Source: an uncultured Clostridia bacterium
GTDB taxonomy: Bacteria > Bacillota > Clostridia > Oscillospirales > Acutalibacteraceae
Reading direction: 5' to 3'
Length of the DNA: 64,000 bases
Assembly: GCA_945948515.1 (NCBI GenBank)
Contig: CAMFBH010000003.1
Span: forward strand, 29,503-93,502
Within the stretch, counting starts at the first letter, position 1. Every line of letters starts with the position of its first letter. The notes beneath the pieces were generated by a model. That model ran no database searches, was not told the origin of the DNA, and worked only from the letters and a program-made list of their open reading frames with translations. The position numbers and the translations under genes were made by a program. This document shows, piece by piece, positions 1 through 12,088 of the stretch.

Positions 1-412
1 ATGTGCAAGGCTTGTTGATATATATGTTGAATCAGACAAGCATCCTGTTTCAAGCACACGCGCGGACGGAGTAATTGTTTCAACTCCTACCGGTTCAACT
101 GCTTATTCGTTGGCAGCAGGAGGTCCGATAGTTTGCCCGCAGATGAACTGCTTCATAGTTACGCCTATATGTCCGCATTCGTTGGTAAGCAGGTCTATTG
201 TTTTGCCTGTTGAAAACACATTAACCGTTGCTGTTGCTAACGGAGCCGATAATTCATATTTGAGTATTGACGGTGAATCGGCGATAAGAGTTAATGACAC
301 AACCACAATTCGTGTTTCACTGTCTGAATATACAGCAAAGCTTATTAAAGTTAAACCTGAGAATTTTTATGAAATTCTTGAAAAAAAACTTATTGAAAGA
401 AGAATGAAATGA
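1..412 (+). CDS. nadK: NAD kinase, C-terminal part (5' end outside window)
   Basis: Only the last 136 or so residues are present; the frame is open through base 2, so the start lies upstream. NAD kinase phosphorylates NAD to NADP in the cytosol. The remaining part begins in the conserved motif DGVIVSTPTGSTAYSLAAGG (residues of the NAD-binding core) and continues through the beta-rich C-terminal domain. The stop overlaps the argR start as ATGA, so translation is probably coupled. The order nadK-argR-recN is common in Clostridia and supports the call. Confidence 0.93.
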   Translation, partial: CARLVDIYVESDKHPVSSTRADGVIVSTPTGSTAYSLAAGGPIVCPQMNCFIVTPICPHSLVSRSIVLPVENTLTVAVANGADNSYLSIDGESAIRVNDTTTIRVSLSEYTAKLIKVKPENFYEILEKKLIERRMK

Positions 413-861
413 AAAAGAGAAGGCATGCAAAAATACTTGAAATAATTTCTTCAATGGAAATTGAAACACAGGAAGATTTGCAAAAAGAGCTCAAAAAAAA
501 CGGTTATGAGGTAACTCAGGCAACTATCAGCCGAGATATTAAGGAATTACGCCTTGTTAAAGATTTGTCTTCAAGCGGAAGATATGTTTATTCTACCGGT
601 AAGAAATCATCTGAAGCCCCGCCTAATCGTTTCAGCGGAATTTTCAGTGAATCTGTAATCAGCGTTTCAGGCGCTGAGAATATGGTTTGCGTTAAGTGCT
701 TTTCCGGAACTGCCGGTGCTGCTTGTGCCGCTATTGATTCTCTTGAGTGGAGCGGTGTTTTGGGAACGATTGCCGGTGATGATACAATATTTGTTATGTG
801 CGCTTCTTCAGAACACGCACTTCAATTTAAAACAAATCTGGAGAAATTGTTAAATGCTTAG
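409..861 (+). CDS. argR: Arginine repressor ArgR/AhrC
   Basis: A 150-residue transcription factor that senses L-arginine and controls arginine biosynthesis and catabolism, usually as a hexamer. The N-terminal winged helix-turn-helix contains TQATISRDIKEL (residues 36-47), the classic ArgR recognition helix. The C-terminal oligomerisation and arginine-binding domain has the GTIAGDDTIF motif near residues 117-126, whose paired aspartates bind arginine. The length is normal for the family. It overlaps nadK by 4 bp and recN by 8 bp. No arginine gene lies nearby, so its targets are elsewhere in the genome. Confidence 0.96.
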   Translation: MKKRRHAKILEIISSMEIETQEDLQKELKKNGYEVTQATISRDIKELRLVKDLSSSGRYVYSTGKKSSEAPPNRFSGIFSESVISVSGAENMVCVKCFSGTAGAACAAIDSLEWSGVLGTIAGDDTIFVMCASSEHALQFKTNLEKLLNA

Positions 862-2527
862 AAATCTAAAAATTGAAAATATCGCTGTTGTTGAAAGCGC
901 AGATATTGAATTTTCGGATGGATTAAATGTTTTAACCGGTGAAACCGGTGCTGGAAAATCTATATTAATTGACTCTATAAACGCAGTTTTGGGTGAGAGA
1001 ACCTCTAAGGATTTAATCAGAAACAACTGCGATAGCGGATTTGTAAGCGCTTTTTTTGACTGTGTTAATGAAAAGGTTAACAGCGTACTGGAAGAGCTTG
1101 ATATTCCTGCGGAAAGTGATAATTCACTTTTAATTACAAGAAGGATATCCTTAAACGGTAAATCATATTGCAAGGTCAATGGCGTTAATGTAACTGTTTC
1201 TATGCTCAAAAAAATCGGTAACGAGCTTGTTAATATTCACGGACAACACGATAATCAATATCTTCTTAATCCGGATTTTCACTATGAATTTATTGATATG
1301 CTTTCCGAAAATAAGGATATTTTAAAAGAATATAAAATTTCGTTTTCTGAACTTATAAAGGTCAGAAGAAAGTTAAAATCGCTTCAACAGGATGAGAATG
1401 AAAAATCAAGAAAGCTTGAATTACTTAAGTATCAGATAGATGAGCTCGAAAACGCAGGTTTAAAGATAGGCGAAAAGGAAGAACTGCAAAAGAGAAAAGC
1501 AGTTATTGTTAACAGCGAGGCTTTGATGAATGCTCTTAACGCCGCTGTTCAGTGTATAGAAGGTTCTGAAGAATCTTCAGGTACAGCGCTTTTATGCAGA
1601 GAAATGTGTAATTCTCTTTCGAAATTTTCAAATATAAGTCCAGAGTATGAAGAAATATCTCAAAAATGTGAAAATGCATGTGAGCTTATTGATGATATAA
1701 AAGTATTGATTCAAAGCAGGCTTAAAGAGGTTGAATTTGATCCTGCCGAGCTTGAAATGATTGAGGGTAGGCTCGATCAGTTATACAAATTAAGTGAAAA
1801 ATACGGCACAACTGAAGAAAACATGCTCTCTTTTCTTGATAATGCAAAGAAGAGCTATAATGAAATCATCAGTGCAGATGAGGAAATTAGCTCACTTACA
1901 AGGAAGTATGATGAGTGTCTCGAATATGCAGTCAGTATGGCAAGTAAACTTACTGAGGAAAGAAAAAGCACTGCTCATAAATTTGAAATAGCAGTTAAAG
2001 AGCAACTCTCATATTTGGATATGCCGCATATTGAATTTTTAGTTAATTTCACTCAAGGTAAGCTTAATTCAACCGGACTTGACAGGATTGAGTTTCTTAT
2101 ATCAACCAATCCCGGTGAACCGCCTAAACCGTTATCGAAAATAGCATCAGGCGGAGAGCTATCTCGAATAATGCTTGCAATTAAAAGTATTTTGGCGCAT
2201 AATGACACAATAGCAACATTAATCTTTGATGAAATCGATACAGGAGTCAGCGGACGGGCAAGCAGAAAAATCGGATACAGGCTAAAATCCGTATCGAAGG
2301 ATTGCCAGGTTATTTGTGTAACTCATTCTGCTCAAATTGCTTCGGTTGCAGACACACATTTGCTGATTTCAAAGGAAGTCACCGACAATAAAACTTATAC
2401 CAAGGTTACACCACTTGATTTTGAGGCAAGAAAGAATGAACTTGCAAGAATCATGGGAGGACTTCAAATATCACAAGCTCTGCTTGACAGCGCGCAGGAG
2501 CTTTTAGAAAATACGGAGGACAATTAA
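854..2527 (+). CDS. recN: DNA repair protein RecN
   Basis: An SMC-like ATPase of 557 residues that acts early in double-strand break repair. The Walker A motif GETGAGKS is at residues 29-36, a long charged coiled-coil region fills roughly 150-390, and the ABC signature SGGELSR lies near 431. Walker B follows as LIFDEIDTG near 455. The length matches the family. The start overlaps the argR stop by 8 bp, and the stop is directly followed by the tyrS ATG. The argR-recN pairing is conserved in Firmicutes. Confidence 0.97.
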   Translation: MLRNLKIENIAVVESADIEFSDGLNVLTGETGAGKSILIDSINAVLGERTSKDLIRNNCDSGFVSAFFDCVNEKVNSVLEELDIPAESDNSLLITRRISLNGKSYCKVNGVNVTVSMLKKIGNELVNIHGQHDNQYLLNPDFHYEFIDMLSENKDILKEYKISFSELIKVRRKLKSLQQDENEKSRKLELLKYQIDELENAGLKIGEKEELQKRKAVIVNSEALMNALNAAVQCIEGSEESSGTALLCREMCNSLSKFSNISPEYEEISQKCENACELIDDIKVLIQSRLKEVEFDPAELEMIEGRLDQLYKLSEKYGTTEENMLSFLDNAKKSYNEIISADEEISSLTRKYDECLEYAVSMASKLTEERKSTAHKFEIAVKEQLSYLDMPHIEFLVNFTQGKLNSTGLDRIEFLISTNPGEPPKPLSKIASGGELSRIMLAIKSILAHNDTIATLIFDEIDTGVSGRASRKIGYRLKSVSKDCQVICVTHSAQIASVADTHLLISKEVTDNKTYTKVTPLDFEARKNELARIMGGLQISQALLDSAQELLENTEDN

Positions 2528-3751
2528 ATGGGAGTTTATGAAGAATTAAAGGAACGCGGACTGATTGCTCAGATTACCAATGAGGAGGAGGTAAGAGAGC
2601 TTGTAAATGCGGGCAAAGCAACATTTTACATTGGCTTTGATCCAACTGCTGACAGCCTTCATGTTGGTCATTTTATGGCACTTTGCCTTATGAAGAGACT
2701 TCAAATGGCAGGTAACAGACCTATCGCTCTTATCGGAGGCGGAACCGGTATGGTAGGTGATCCGAGCGGAAGAACCGATATGAGGCAGATGCTCACCGTT
2801 GAAACCATTCAGCATAACTGTGAATGCTTTAAAAAGCAGATGAGCAGATTTATTGATTTCAGCGACGGCAAGGCTCTTATGGTAAATAATGCCGATTGGC
2901 TTCTTGATTTAAACTATGTTGAGTTACTCAGAGATATCGGTGCATGCTTCAGTGTAAACAGAATGCTTGCCGCTGAGTGCTATAAGCAGAGAATGGAAAA
3001 AGGACTTTCATTCCTTGAATTTAACTATATGATAATGCAGAGCTATGATTTCTACGCTCTTTATCAGAAATACGGTTGCAGCCTTCAGTTCGGCGGTGAC
3101 GACCAATGGTCAAATATGATAGGCGGAATTGAGCTTATTCGCCGCAAACTCGGAAAGAGTGCTAATGCTATGACAATCACTCTTCTTCTAAATTCAGAAG
3201 GAAAGAAGATGGGCAAAACTCAAAAGGGTGCAGTTTGGCTTGACCCCGAAAAAACTTCTCCGTATGAGTTTTATCAGTATTGGAGAAATGTTAATGATGC
3301 AGATGTTATTAAATGCATGAAGCTTTTAACATTTATTCCCCTCGAAGAAATTGCTGAGTATGAAAAGCTTGAGGGAGCTGAGCTTAACAAGGCTAAAGAG
3401 GTTCTTGCTTTTTCTCTTACAGAGCTTGTTCACGGAAAAGAAGAGGCAGAAAAGGCTCAGAATGCCGCAAAGGCTTTGTTTGCAGGCGGTGCAGACAGCT
3501 CGGATATGCCGTCAACTACTTTAAATGACTCTGATTTCAATGATGGTAAAATCCTTGTTCTTGATATGATGCTTGCGGGCGGAATGATAAAATCAAAGGG
3601 CGAAGGCAGAAGACTGATTGACCAAGGCGGAGTAAGCGTTAATGACGAAAAAATCAGCGGTGCTCTTCACACCCTTTCAAAAGAAGATTTTAAAAATGAG
3701 GTTATTATAAAAAAAGGTAAAAAGGTTTTCAGAAAGTTTACCGTTGAATAA
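2528..3751 (+). CDS. tyrS: Tyrosine--tRNA ligase
   Basis: A class I aminoacyl-tRNA synthetase of 407 residues that charges tRNA-Tyr. The HIGH motif is HVGH (residues 45-48) and the KMSKS loop is KMGKT (about 227-231). The middle region carries the tyrosine pocket with [10 protein letters not shown], and an S4 RNA-binding domain ends the protein (about 340-400). The ATG begins at the base after the recN stop, so there is no room for a T-box leader. Expression must come from the nadK-argR-recN transcript or a promoter inside recN. A strong terminator follows. Confidence 0.97.
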   Translation: MGVYEELKERGLIAQITNEEEVRELVNAGKATFYIGFDPTADSLHVGHFMALCLMKRLQMAGNRPIALIGGGTGMVGDPSGRTDMRQMLTVETIQHNCECFKKQMSRFIDFSDGKALMVNNADWLLDLNYVELLRDIGACFSVNRMLAAECYKQRMEKGLSFLEFNYMIMQSYDFYALYQKYGCSLQFGGDDQWSNMIGGIELIRRKLGKSANAMTITLLLNSEGKKMGKTQKGAVWLDPEKTSPYEFYQYWRNVNDADVIKCMKLLTFIPLEEIAEYEKLEGAELNKAKEVLAFSLTELVHGKEEAEKAQNAAKALFAGGADSSDMPSTTLNDSDFNDGKILVLDMMLAGGMIKSKGEGRRLIDQGGVSVNDEKISGALHTLSKEDFKNEVIIKKGKKVFRKFTVE

Positions 3752-3762
3752 TTAATCGTTTG

Positions 3763-3789
3763 TCGGGCGGAAAATTCCGCCCGATTTTT
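3763..3789 (+). terminator. Rho-independent terminator after tyrS
   Basis: A perfect 8-bp GC-rich stem (TCGGGCGG / CCGCCCGA) with a 6-nt loop is followed by a run of five T. It sits 11 bp after the tyrS stop and closes the nadK-argR-recN-tyrS operon. Confidence 0.92.
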
Positions 3790-3801
3790 ATATTATTATT
3801 G

Positions 3802-3829
3802 TTGAATTAACTTCAATTTGTGTTATAAT
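3802..3829 (+). promoter_or_regulatory. Sigma-A promoter for the ligA operon
   Basis: The -35 box TTGAAT (3802-3807) is separated by 16 bp from a perfect -10 TATAAT (3824-3829), which is preceded by the extended -10 dinucleotide TG. It lies just after the tyrS terminator and 30 bp before ligA, so it likely starts the long ligA to phosphohexomutase transcript. Confidence 0.8.
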
Positions 3830-3850
3830 AATTATTAATTATAAATATAA

Positions 3851-6665
<2,815 letters not shown>

Positions 6666-6676
6666 GGAGTATTTAT

Positions 6677-8074
6677 ATGGACAGTAAAATTCAAAATTTT
6701 TTTGATAGCGTTAAAGGTAAAAAAATTGCGTTTGTAGGAATTGGAGTAACTAATGCACCGACAGCTAAGCTTTTTGCTGATTTCGGTGCAAGTGTTTATG
6801 CCTGCGACCGAAAGGATAAGGAGTATATCGGCAAGGATATTTGCGCTGAACTTGAAAATTCAGGCGTTGAATTTTGCCTTGGAGATACTTATCTTGATAA
6901 TCTCGCCGATATGGATGTTATTTTCAGAACACCCGGAATAATGCCGAGCGAGCAATGGATTGTGGATGCGAAAAAAAGAGGTCAGGTTGTCACTTCCGAA
7001 ATGGAGGTATTCTTTGATTTATGTCCCTGTAAAATTATTGCTGTTACCGGCTCAGACGGTAAAACAACATCAACTACATTGATTTCCGAAATGCTGAAAA
7101 AAGAAGGAAAAACAGTTTATCTCGGCGGAAATATAGGTAAAGCGCTTTTACCTGAAATAGTGAATATTAAAGTGAGCGACTATGCAGTTGTTGAACTTTC
7201 TTCTTTCCAGCTTATAACAATGCATTCAAGCCCCGATATTGCCGTTGTAACCAATCTTGCTCCAAATCATCTTGATCACCATAAAGATATGCAGGAGTAT
7301 GTTGACAGTAAAAGAAATATTCTGCTTCATCAAAATGCGTTTTCAAAATCAGTTCTTAATGCTAATAACGATTACACGGTCAATATGCTTAGTGATGTTA
7401 ACGGAACTCCGTATCAGTTTTCATATGGCAGAGAGATTGAGCACGGAGCTTATTATAAAAACGGAAAAATTTATTTTAATGATTACGGTAAGGATACTGT
7501 TGAAGTTCTCGACAGAAAGGATATCAAGCTGCCGGGCGATCATAATGTTGAGAACTACTTAACAGCTATTACTGCTGTTTGGGGACTTGTCAGCATTGAC
7601 TCAATTCGAGAGGTTGCAAAGAATTTCGGCGGCGTTGAACACAGAATTGAATTTGTAAGAGAAAGAAACGGTGTTAAATGGTATAACGATTCAATCGCAA
7701 CTTCGCCCACAAGAGTTATAAGCGGACTTAAATCCTTTGACCAAAAGATAATAATTATCTGCGGAGGCTCCGATAAAGGAATAAGCTTTAAGCCAATGGT
7801 TCCGTATATTCTTTCAAATGTTAAGCTTTTGATTTTAATGGGAGAGGTTACTGCTCCTAAAATTTATGATGCGATTGTTACAGACGAAGGATATAAAAAC
7901 AGCTCCCTTGAAATTAAGTTTGCCTCGTCAATGGAAGAAGCAGTAAAAATTGCAGATGAAAATTCTTCTGAGGGAGATATTGTTTCTCTTTCACCTGCCT
8001 GTGCTTCCTTTGATTTATATAAGAATTTTGAGTACAGAGGCAGACACTTTAAAAATGTTGTAAATTCTCTTTAA
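6677..8074 (+). CDS. murD: UDP-N-acetylmuramoylalanine--D-glutamate ligase MurD
   Basis: A cytosolic Mur ligase (465 residues) that adds D-glutamate to UDP-MurNAc-L-Ala in peptidoglycan precursor synthesis. The N-terminal Rossmann-like domain begins KIAFVGIGVTN. The ATP-binding loop is VTGSDGKTTS (about residues 121-130). ELSSFQL and NHLDHHKDM are typical of the central domain, and the C-terminal domain has SPACASFDLY. A good AAGGAG site precedes the ATG. It is unusual that murD is apart from the rest of the dcw cluster, as no other mur or fts gene is in the window. Confidence 0.95.
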   Translation: MDSKIQNFFDSVKGKKIAFVGIGVTNAPTAKLFADFGASVYACDRKDKEYIGKDICAELENSGVEFCLGDTYLDNLADMDVIFRTPGIMPSEQWIVDAKKRGQVVTSEMEVFFDLCPCKIIAVTGSDGKTTSTTLISEMLKKEGKTVYLGGNIGKALLPEIVNIKVSDYAVVELSSFQLITMHSSPDIAVVTNLAPNHLDHHKDMQEYVDSKRNILLHQNAFSKSVLNANNDYTVNMLSDVNGTPYQFSYGREIEHGAYYKNGKIYFNDYGKDTVEVLDRKDIKLPGDHNVENYLTAITAVWGLVSIDSIREVAKNFGGVEHRIEFVRERNGVKWYNDSIATSPTRVISGLKSFDQKIIIICGGSDKGISFKPMVPYILSNVKLLILMGEVTAPKIYDAIVTDEGYKNSSLEIKFASSMEEAVKIADENSSEGDIVSLSPACASFDLYKNFEYRGRHFKNVVNSL

Positions 8075-8088
8075 GGCAGAGGTTGGAA

Positions 8089-9111
8089 ATGAAAACAGTT
8101 GAATTGTTGGAAAAGCTTACTTCCGTACATGGCGTTTCGGGAAGTGAAGAAAATGTTGTATTGCTGTTAAAGGAATTACTTGAGCCCATTGGTGATGTGA
8201 GCACCGATTCCATGAATAATGTTTATTGCACATTCGGAAACGGTTATCATATATTGCTGAATGCACATATTGATGAAATAGGTCTTGTTGTTACCGAAAT
8301 AACAAATGAAGGATTTTTGAAAGTTGCAAAATGCGGGGGTGTTGATCCTCGTATGCTTCTCGGATACGAAGTTACGGTGCACGGAAAAAAAGATGTTTTC
8401 GGTGTTATTTCAACTCTGCCGCCACATCTACAAAAAAACGGTGATTCTGACAAGGTTCCCGATTTTTCCGATATTTCAATAGATGTCGGAATGAATTTTG
8501 AAGATGTTAACAAAATCGTATCGCTTGGAGATAAAATAACATTTAAAAGAAATTTTACCCCTCTACTCAATAATTGTATAAGCGCTTCATGCCTTGATGA
8601 CAGAGCAGGAGTTGCCTCAATTATTATAGCGGCTCAAAAAATTAAAGATTTGCATCTTCCCTGTAAAATAACACTTATGCTCTGCTCTCAGGAGGAGGTC
8701 GGAACAAGAGGTTCAAAAATCGGACCGTACGGCTTAAATGCTTGCGAAGCAATTGCCGTTGATGTATCATTTGCTTATACTCCTCAGGCGAAAAAAGAAG
8801 AATGCGGTGTGATTTCTAAGGGTCCAATGATTGGTATTTCTCCCGTATTAAATCGTGACATGACTGATTGTTTAATAAAATGTGCAGAAAAAAACGGTAT
8901 AAAATATCAGCTTGAAATAATGTCGGGAACGACAGGTACCGATGCCGATTCAATTTCTGTTTCGGAGTCAGGTGTTAAAACAGCGCTTATTTCATTGCCG
9001 CAAAAATATATGCACACACCTGTTGAAACAGTGAGCATTGATGATATTGAGGCAACAGCAGATTTGATATGCGCTTATGTTTGTGAAAGAGCAGGTGAAA
9101 ATAATGCTTGA
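8089..9111 (+). CDS. M42 family metallo-aminopeptidase (first of two)
   Basis: A cytosolic di-metal aminopeptidase of the M42 (PepA/TET, FrvX-like) family, 340 residues. Expected metal ligands are visible: the His in NAHIDEIG, the Asp in LDDRAG, the Glu pair in SQEEVGTRG, the Asp in AVDVSFA, and a late His in MHTPVE. I chose the ATG at 8089, 6 bp after AGAGG, over a TTG that touches that site. It is paired with a related gene that overlaps it by 8 bp. Members of this family build large peptide-trimming shells from short oligopeptides. Confidence 0.9.
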   Translation: MKTVELLEKLTSVHGVSGSEENVVLLLKELLEPIGDVSTDSMNNVYCTFGNGYHILLNAHIDEIGLVVTEITNEGFLKVAKCGGVDPRMLLGYEVTVHGKKDVFGVISTLPPHLQKNGDSDKVPDFSDISIDVGMNFEDVNKIVSLGDKITFKRNFTPLLNNCISASCLDDRAGVASIIIAAQKIKDLHLPCKITLMLCSQEEVGTRGSKIGPYGLNACEAIAVDVSFAYTPQAKKEECGVISKGPMIGISPVLNRDMTDCLIKCAEKNGIKYQLEIMSGTTGTDADSISVSESGVKTALISLPQKYMHTPVETVSIDDIEATADLICAYVCERAGENNA

Positions 9112-10105
9112 AACACTGTGTAAATTAAACGGAACTTCCGGCGACGAAAATGTTGTAAGAAAATATATTATCTCTCAAATCGCTTCATACTGCGATTATT
9201 CACAAGATGCGATAGGAAATATTATTGCATTTAAAAAAGGTAAAAAGAAGCATTCAGAAAAGCTAATGCTTTGTGCACATATGGATGAGGTTGGCTTTAT
9301 TGTTACGGGAATTACCGATGAGGGTTATTTAAGATTTGATACCGTAGGTGGTATTGATTCTCGCGCAGTAATTGACAGATGTGTAAGGGTTAATGATATT
9401 AATGGTGTTATTGGAACTAAAGCAATTCACCAGACGAGTGAAGCCGAAAAGAAAAAAGCCCCAACCGTGAGTGAGCTTTTTATTGACATAGGTGCAGAGA
9501 GCGAAGCTGATGCAAGAAAATATGTTCGTGAAGGCGACTATGCATATTTTGTTTCCGATTATACCGAATTCGGAAACGGATATATTAAGGCAAAAGCACT
9601 TGATGACAGAATAGGCTGCATGCTTTTAATTGAATTGATAAAATCAGATCTTGAATATGATACTTATTTTGCATTTAATGTTCAAGAAGAGGTTGGATTA
9701 AGAGGAGCGAAGTGCTCGGCTTATTCAGTCAATCCCGATATAGCCATTGTGCTTGAAGCAACCACTGCTGCTGATTTGTGCGGTGTTACGGGAAGTGATA
9801 GGGTATGTGTTCTCGGAAACGGGCCCGTTGTTTCTTTTATGGACGGAAGAACAATCTATGATAAAACTCTCTTTGAGCTTGCATTTGATATTTCTAAGGA
9901 ATTAGAAATTCCGTGCCAAACAAAAACTGCAATCGCCGGAGGAAATGACGCAGGCGCTGTTCAAACAAGCAGGGGAGGAGTTAGAACGCTTGCAGTTTCA
10001 CTTCCGTGCAGATATATACACAGCGCTTCAAGCGTTGTAAAACAGAGCGATATTGATTTCACAAGAAAACTGATAAAGGAATTAATCAACAGAATTTATG
10101 ATTAA
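9104..10105 (+). CDS. M42 family metallo-aminopeptidase (second of two)
   Basis: A 333-residue paralogue of the preceding gene. Metal-binding motifs are CAHMDEVG, ALDDRIG, VQEEVGLRG, VLEATTAAD (Glu in place of the Asp seen in the first copy, an allowed variant) and YIHSASS. I start it at the ATG with AGGTG 6 bp upstream, not at the earlier in-frame TTG. The two copies are clearly diverged, not a recent duplication, and may differ in substrate or form mixed shells as reported for some archaeal TET peptidases; the last point is inference. Confidence 0.9.
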   Translation: MLETLCKLNGTSGDENVVRKYIISQIASYCDYSQDAIGNIIAFKKGKKKHSEKLMLCAHMDEVGFIVTGITDEGYLRFDTVGGIDSRAVIDRCVRVNDINGVIGTKAIHQTSEAEKKKAPTVSELFIDIGAESEADARKYVREGDYAYFVSDYTEFGNGYIKAKALDDRIGCMLLIELIKSDLEYDTYFAFNVQEEVGLRGAKCSAYSVNPDIAIVLEATTAADLCGVTGSDRVCVLGNGPVVSFMDGRTIYDKTLFELAFDISKELEIPCQTKTAIAGGNDAGAVQTSRGGVRTLAVSLPCRYIHSASSVVKQSDIDFTRKLIKELINRIYD

Positions 10106-10820
10106 TCAAATACAAAATAAGTCCGAAATCCGTGAGTTGAATAATTTTGATGTTTATTCAATAAGAATTTTAAGCCTTTTAAATGCATACGGATGTAACT
10201 ACAATTTTGCATCGTTTTATGTACAAATAAATGACGACAATGAAATCACCGCAATAATTTCAAGGCTGGACAGTGACTTTACATTAAGCTTTACAGAAAA
10301 AGCTGACAAAGATGAGTTAATTGACTTCTTTTCAATGATATCTTTTTCATCACTTCTTTGCAGTCCCAATTTTGTTTTAAACAGAAGCTATGAACAAGGC
10401 AAGGTTATGAAATCGCAAAAAAAAATCGAAATTTCATATCCTCACACAGAGATTGATGAATATCCAAAGCTTATGGATATTTTCAGCCTTACCGATTATG
10501 AGGCTCAGGATTTTAAAAGCTGGTATGCAGACCTTAATCACAGAATTCGACACGGTTGTGCCAAGGCTTACACCTTAAATGTTAATGATGAAATAGTTTC
10601 TTCAGCATTGTTTTCTTTTATATACGGTGATTATGCTATTTTATCGTCTGTCAAAACTAAAAAAGAATTTACAAGGCTTGGATACGGTTCCTGCCTTGTT
10701 TCATATATGAACTGTGATTTCGGTAAAACTGTTTATTTGCTTCGTGAAGAAAACAGAAATGAAAACTTTTATAAAAGACTCGGATTTGAAAACTGTTCCG
10801 ATTGGAGAATGTATAAATGA
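10098..10820 (+). CDS. GNAT-family N-acetyltransferase
   Basis: A 240-residue protein whose C-terminal half (about 140-235) has the GNAT layout: a strand pair around ALFSFIYGDYAILSSV, the acetyl-CoA loop region TRLGYGSCLVSYM, and the closing FYKRLGFEN motif. The N-terminal 130 residues are not recognisable and may be a second, degenerate acetyltransferase half. It overlaps both neighbours by a few bases (8 and 4 bp), so it belongs to the peptidase-PLP enzyme operon. The substrate cannot be inferred. Confidence 0.8.
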   Translation: MINQIQNKSEIRELNNFDVYSIRILSLLNAYGCNYNFASFYVQINDDNEITAIISRLDSDFTLSFTEKADKDELIDFFSMISFSSLLCSPNFVLNRSYEQGKVMKSQKKIEISYPHTEIDEYPKLMDIFSLTDYEAQDFKSWYADLNHRIRHGCAKAYTLNVNDEIVSSALFSFIYGDYAILSSVKTKKEFTRLGYGSCLVSYMNCDFGKTVYLLREENRNENFYKRLGFENCSDWRMYK

Positions 10821-12088
10821 CACCTTTTTTTAATATTGACGCAAGAATTGAAGAAAAGTCAAAGCAAGCCTTAGCACTTTGTAAGGAGCAATTTGATTAT
10901 ATTGATGAAATAACAGAATATAATCAGCTCAAGGTTTTGAACGCATTTATTAAGCACGGAATTTCGGAGAGTCATTTTGTTTCTTCTACCGGATACGGAT
11001 ATAACGACAGAGGCAGAGACGATCTGGATAAGGTTTGGGCAGATGTTTTCGCTGCGGAGAGCGCACTTGTGAGACATAATTTTACCTGTGGAACACACAC
11101 TCTCTGCGTTGCTCTATTCGGAGTTCTCAGACCCGGAGACAAAATGCTCTGTATAACAGGAACGCCTTACGATACAATACACAATGTTATCGGAATAAGA
11201 GGCGAGGGAATGGGCTCTCTTGCTGACTTCGGAGTAACATATGAACAAATTGACCTTGATGAAAACGGCAAAATTGATTTAGATGAAGTATCAAAAAGAG
11301 TTAATTCGGATATTAAGCTCGTTTATATTCAGCGCAGTCGCGGTTATTCGCTTCGTCCGAGCATTACTGTTGAAGAGGTTGCAAAAGCGGTTAATGTTGT
11401 AAAAAAAGCGAACAGTAAAGCTATAGTAATGGTTGATAATTGTTACTGTGAATTTGTTGATAAAAAAGAGCCGTGTGAGGTTGGTGCAGATTTAATTGCA
11501 GGAAGCCTTATTAAGAACGCCGGCGGAGGAATTGCTACAACCGGAGGATATATTGCAGGTAAATCCGCTCTTGTTGAAAAATGTGCATACAGACTAACAA
11601 CTCCGGGACTTGGAGCAGAGGTTGGTGCGTCATTGGGAATGAACAGAGAACTATATATGGGTCTGTTTTACGCACCTCACACAGTCGGTGAGGCTTTAAA
11701 AAGTGCAGTATATATTTCTTCATTTTTTGAGCAGTTTGGATATGATACAATTCCGAAGTATAATGAAAAAAGAGCAGATATTGTTCAATCGGTCGGTCTT
11801 GAAAATCCCCAAAGCCTTGTTTCATTTTGTGAAGGAATACAAAGCGGAAGCCCGATAGACAGCTATCTTACTCCTGAGCCTTGGGATATGCCCGGATATG
11901 ACAGTAAGGTTGTTATGGCGGCAGGAGCATTTACTCTCGGTTCTTCTATTGAGCTTTCTGCGGATGCACCTATCAGAGAACCTTATTACGCTTGGGTTCA
12001 GGGAGGGCTTAATTTTCATTCAGCTAAGATTTGTTCCGAGCTTGCAGCACAGAAAATGTTAGATAAAGGTATGTTAAAAAATGTATAA
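10817..12088 (+). CDS. PLP-dependent methionine gamma-lyase family protein (YnbB type)
   Basis: A 423-residue fold-type I PLP enzyme of the group once labelled aluminium-resistance protein (B. subtilis YnbB). The N-terminus has GYGYNDRGRD, then the PLP-phosphate region HNFTCGTHTL, the VDNCYCEFVD strand that contacts the ring, and the Schiff-base lysine in SLIKNAGGG (about residue 233). Length and motifs match the family. The true reaction is not established for these proteins. It overlaps GNAT and DUF2461 genes, indicating one transcript. Confidence 0.88.
   Translation: MTPFFNIDARIEEKSKQALALCKEQFDYIDEITEYNQLKVLNAFIKHGISESHFVSSTGYGYNDRGRDDLDKVWADVFAAESALVRHNFTCGTHTLCVALFGVLRPGDKMLCITGTPYDTIHNVIGIRGEGMGSLADFGVTYEQIDLDENGKIDLDEVSKRVNSDIKLVYIQRSRGYSLRPSITVEEVAKAVNVVKKANSKAIVMVDNCYCEFVDKKEPCEVGADLIAGSLIKNAGGGIATTGGYIAGKSALVEKCAYRLTTPGLGAEVGASLGMNRELYMGLFYAPHTVGEALKSAVYISSFFEQFGYDTIPKYNEKRADIVQSVGLENPQSLVSFCEGIQSGSPIDSYLTPEPWDMPGYDSKVVMAAGAFTLGSSIELSADAPIREPYYAWVQGGLNFHSAKICSELAAQKMLDKGMLKNV

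Noticed and set aside
2528..2530. Possible T-box control of tyrS
   Set aside because: tyrS starts at the base after the recN stop, so there is no leader where a T-box could fit.
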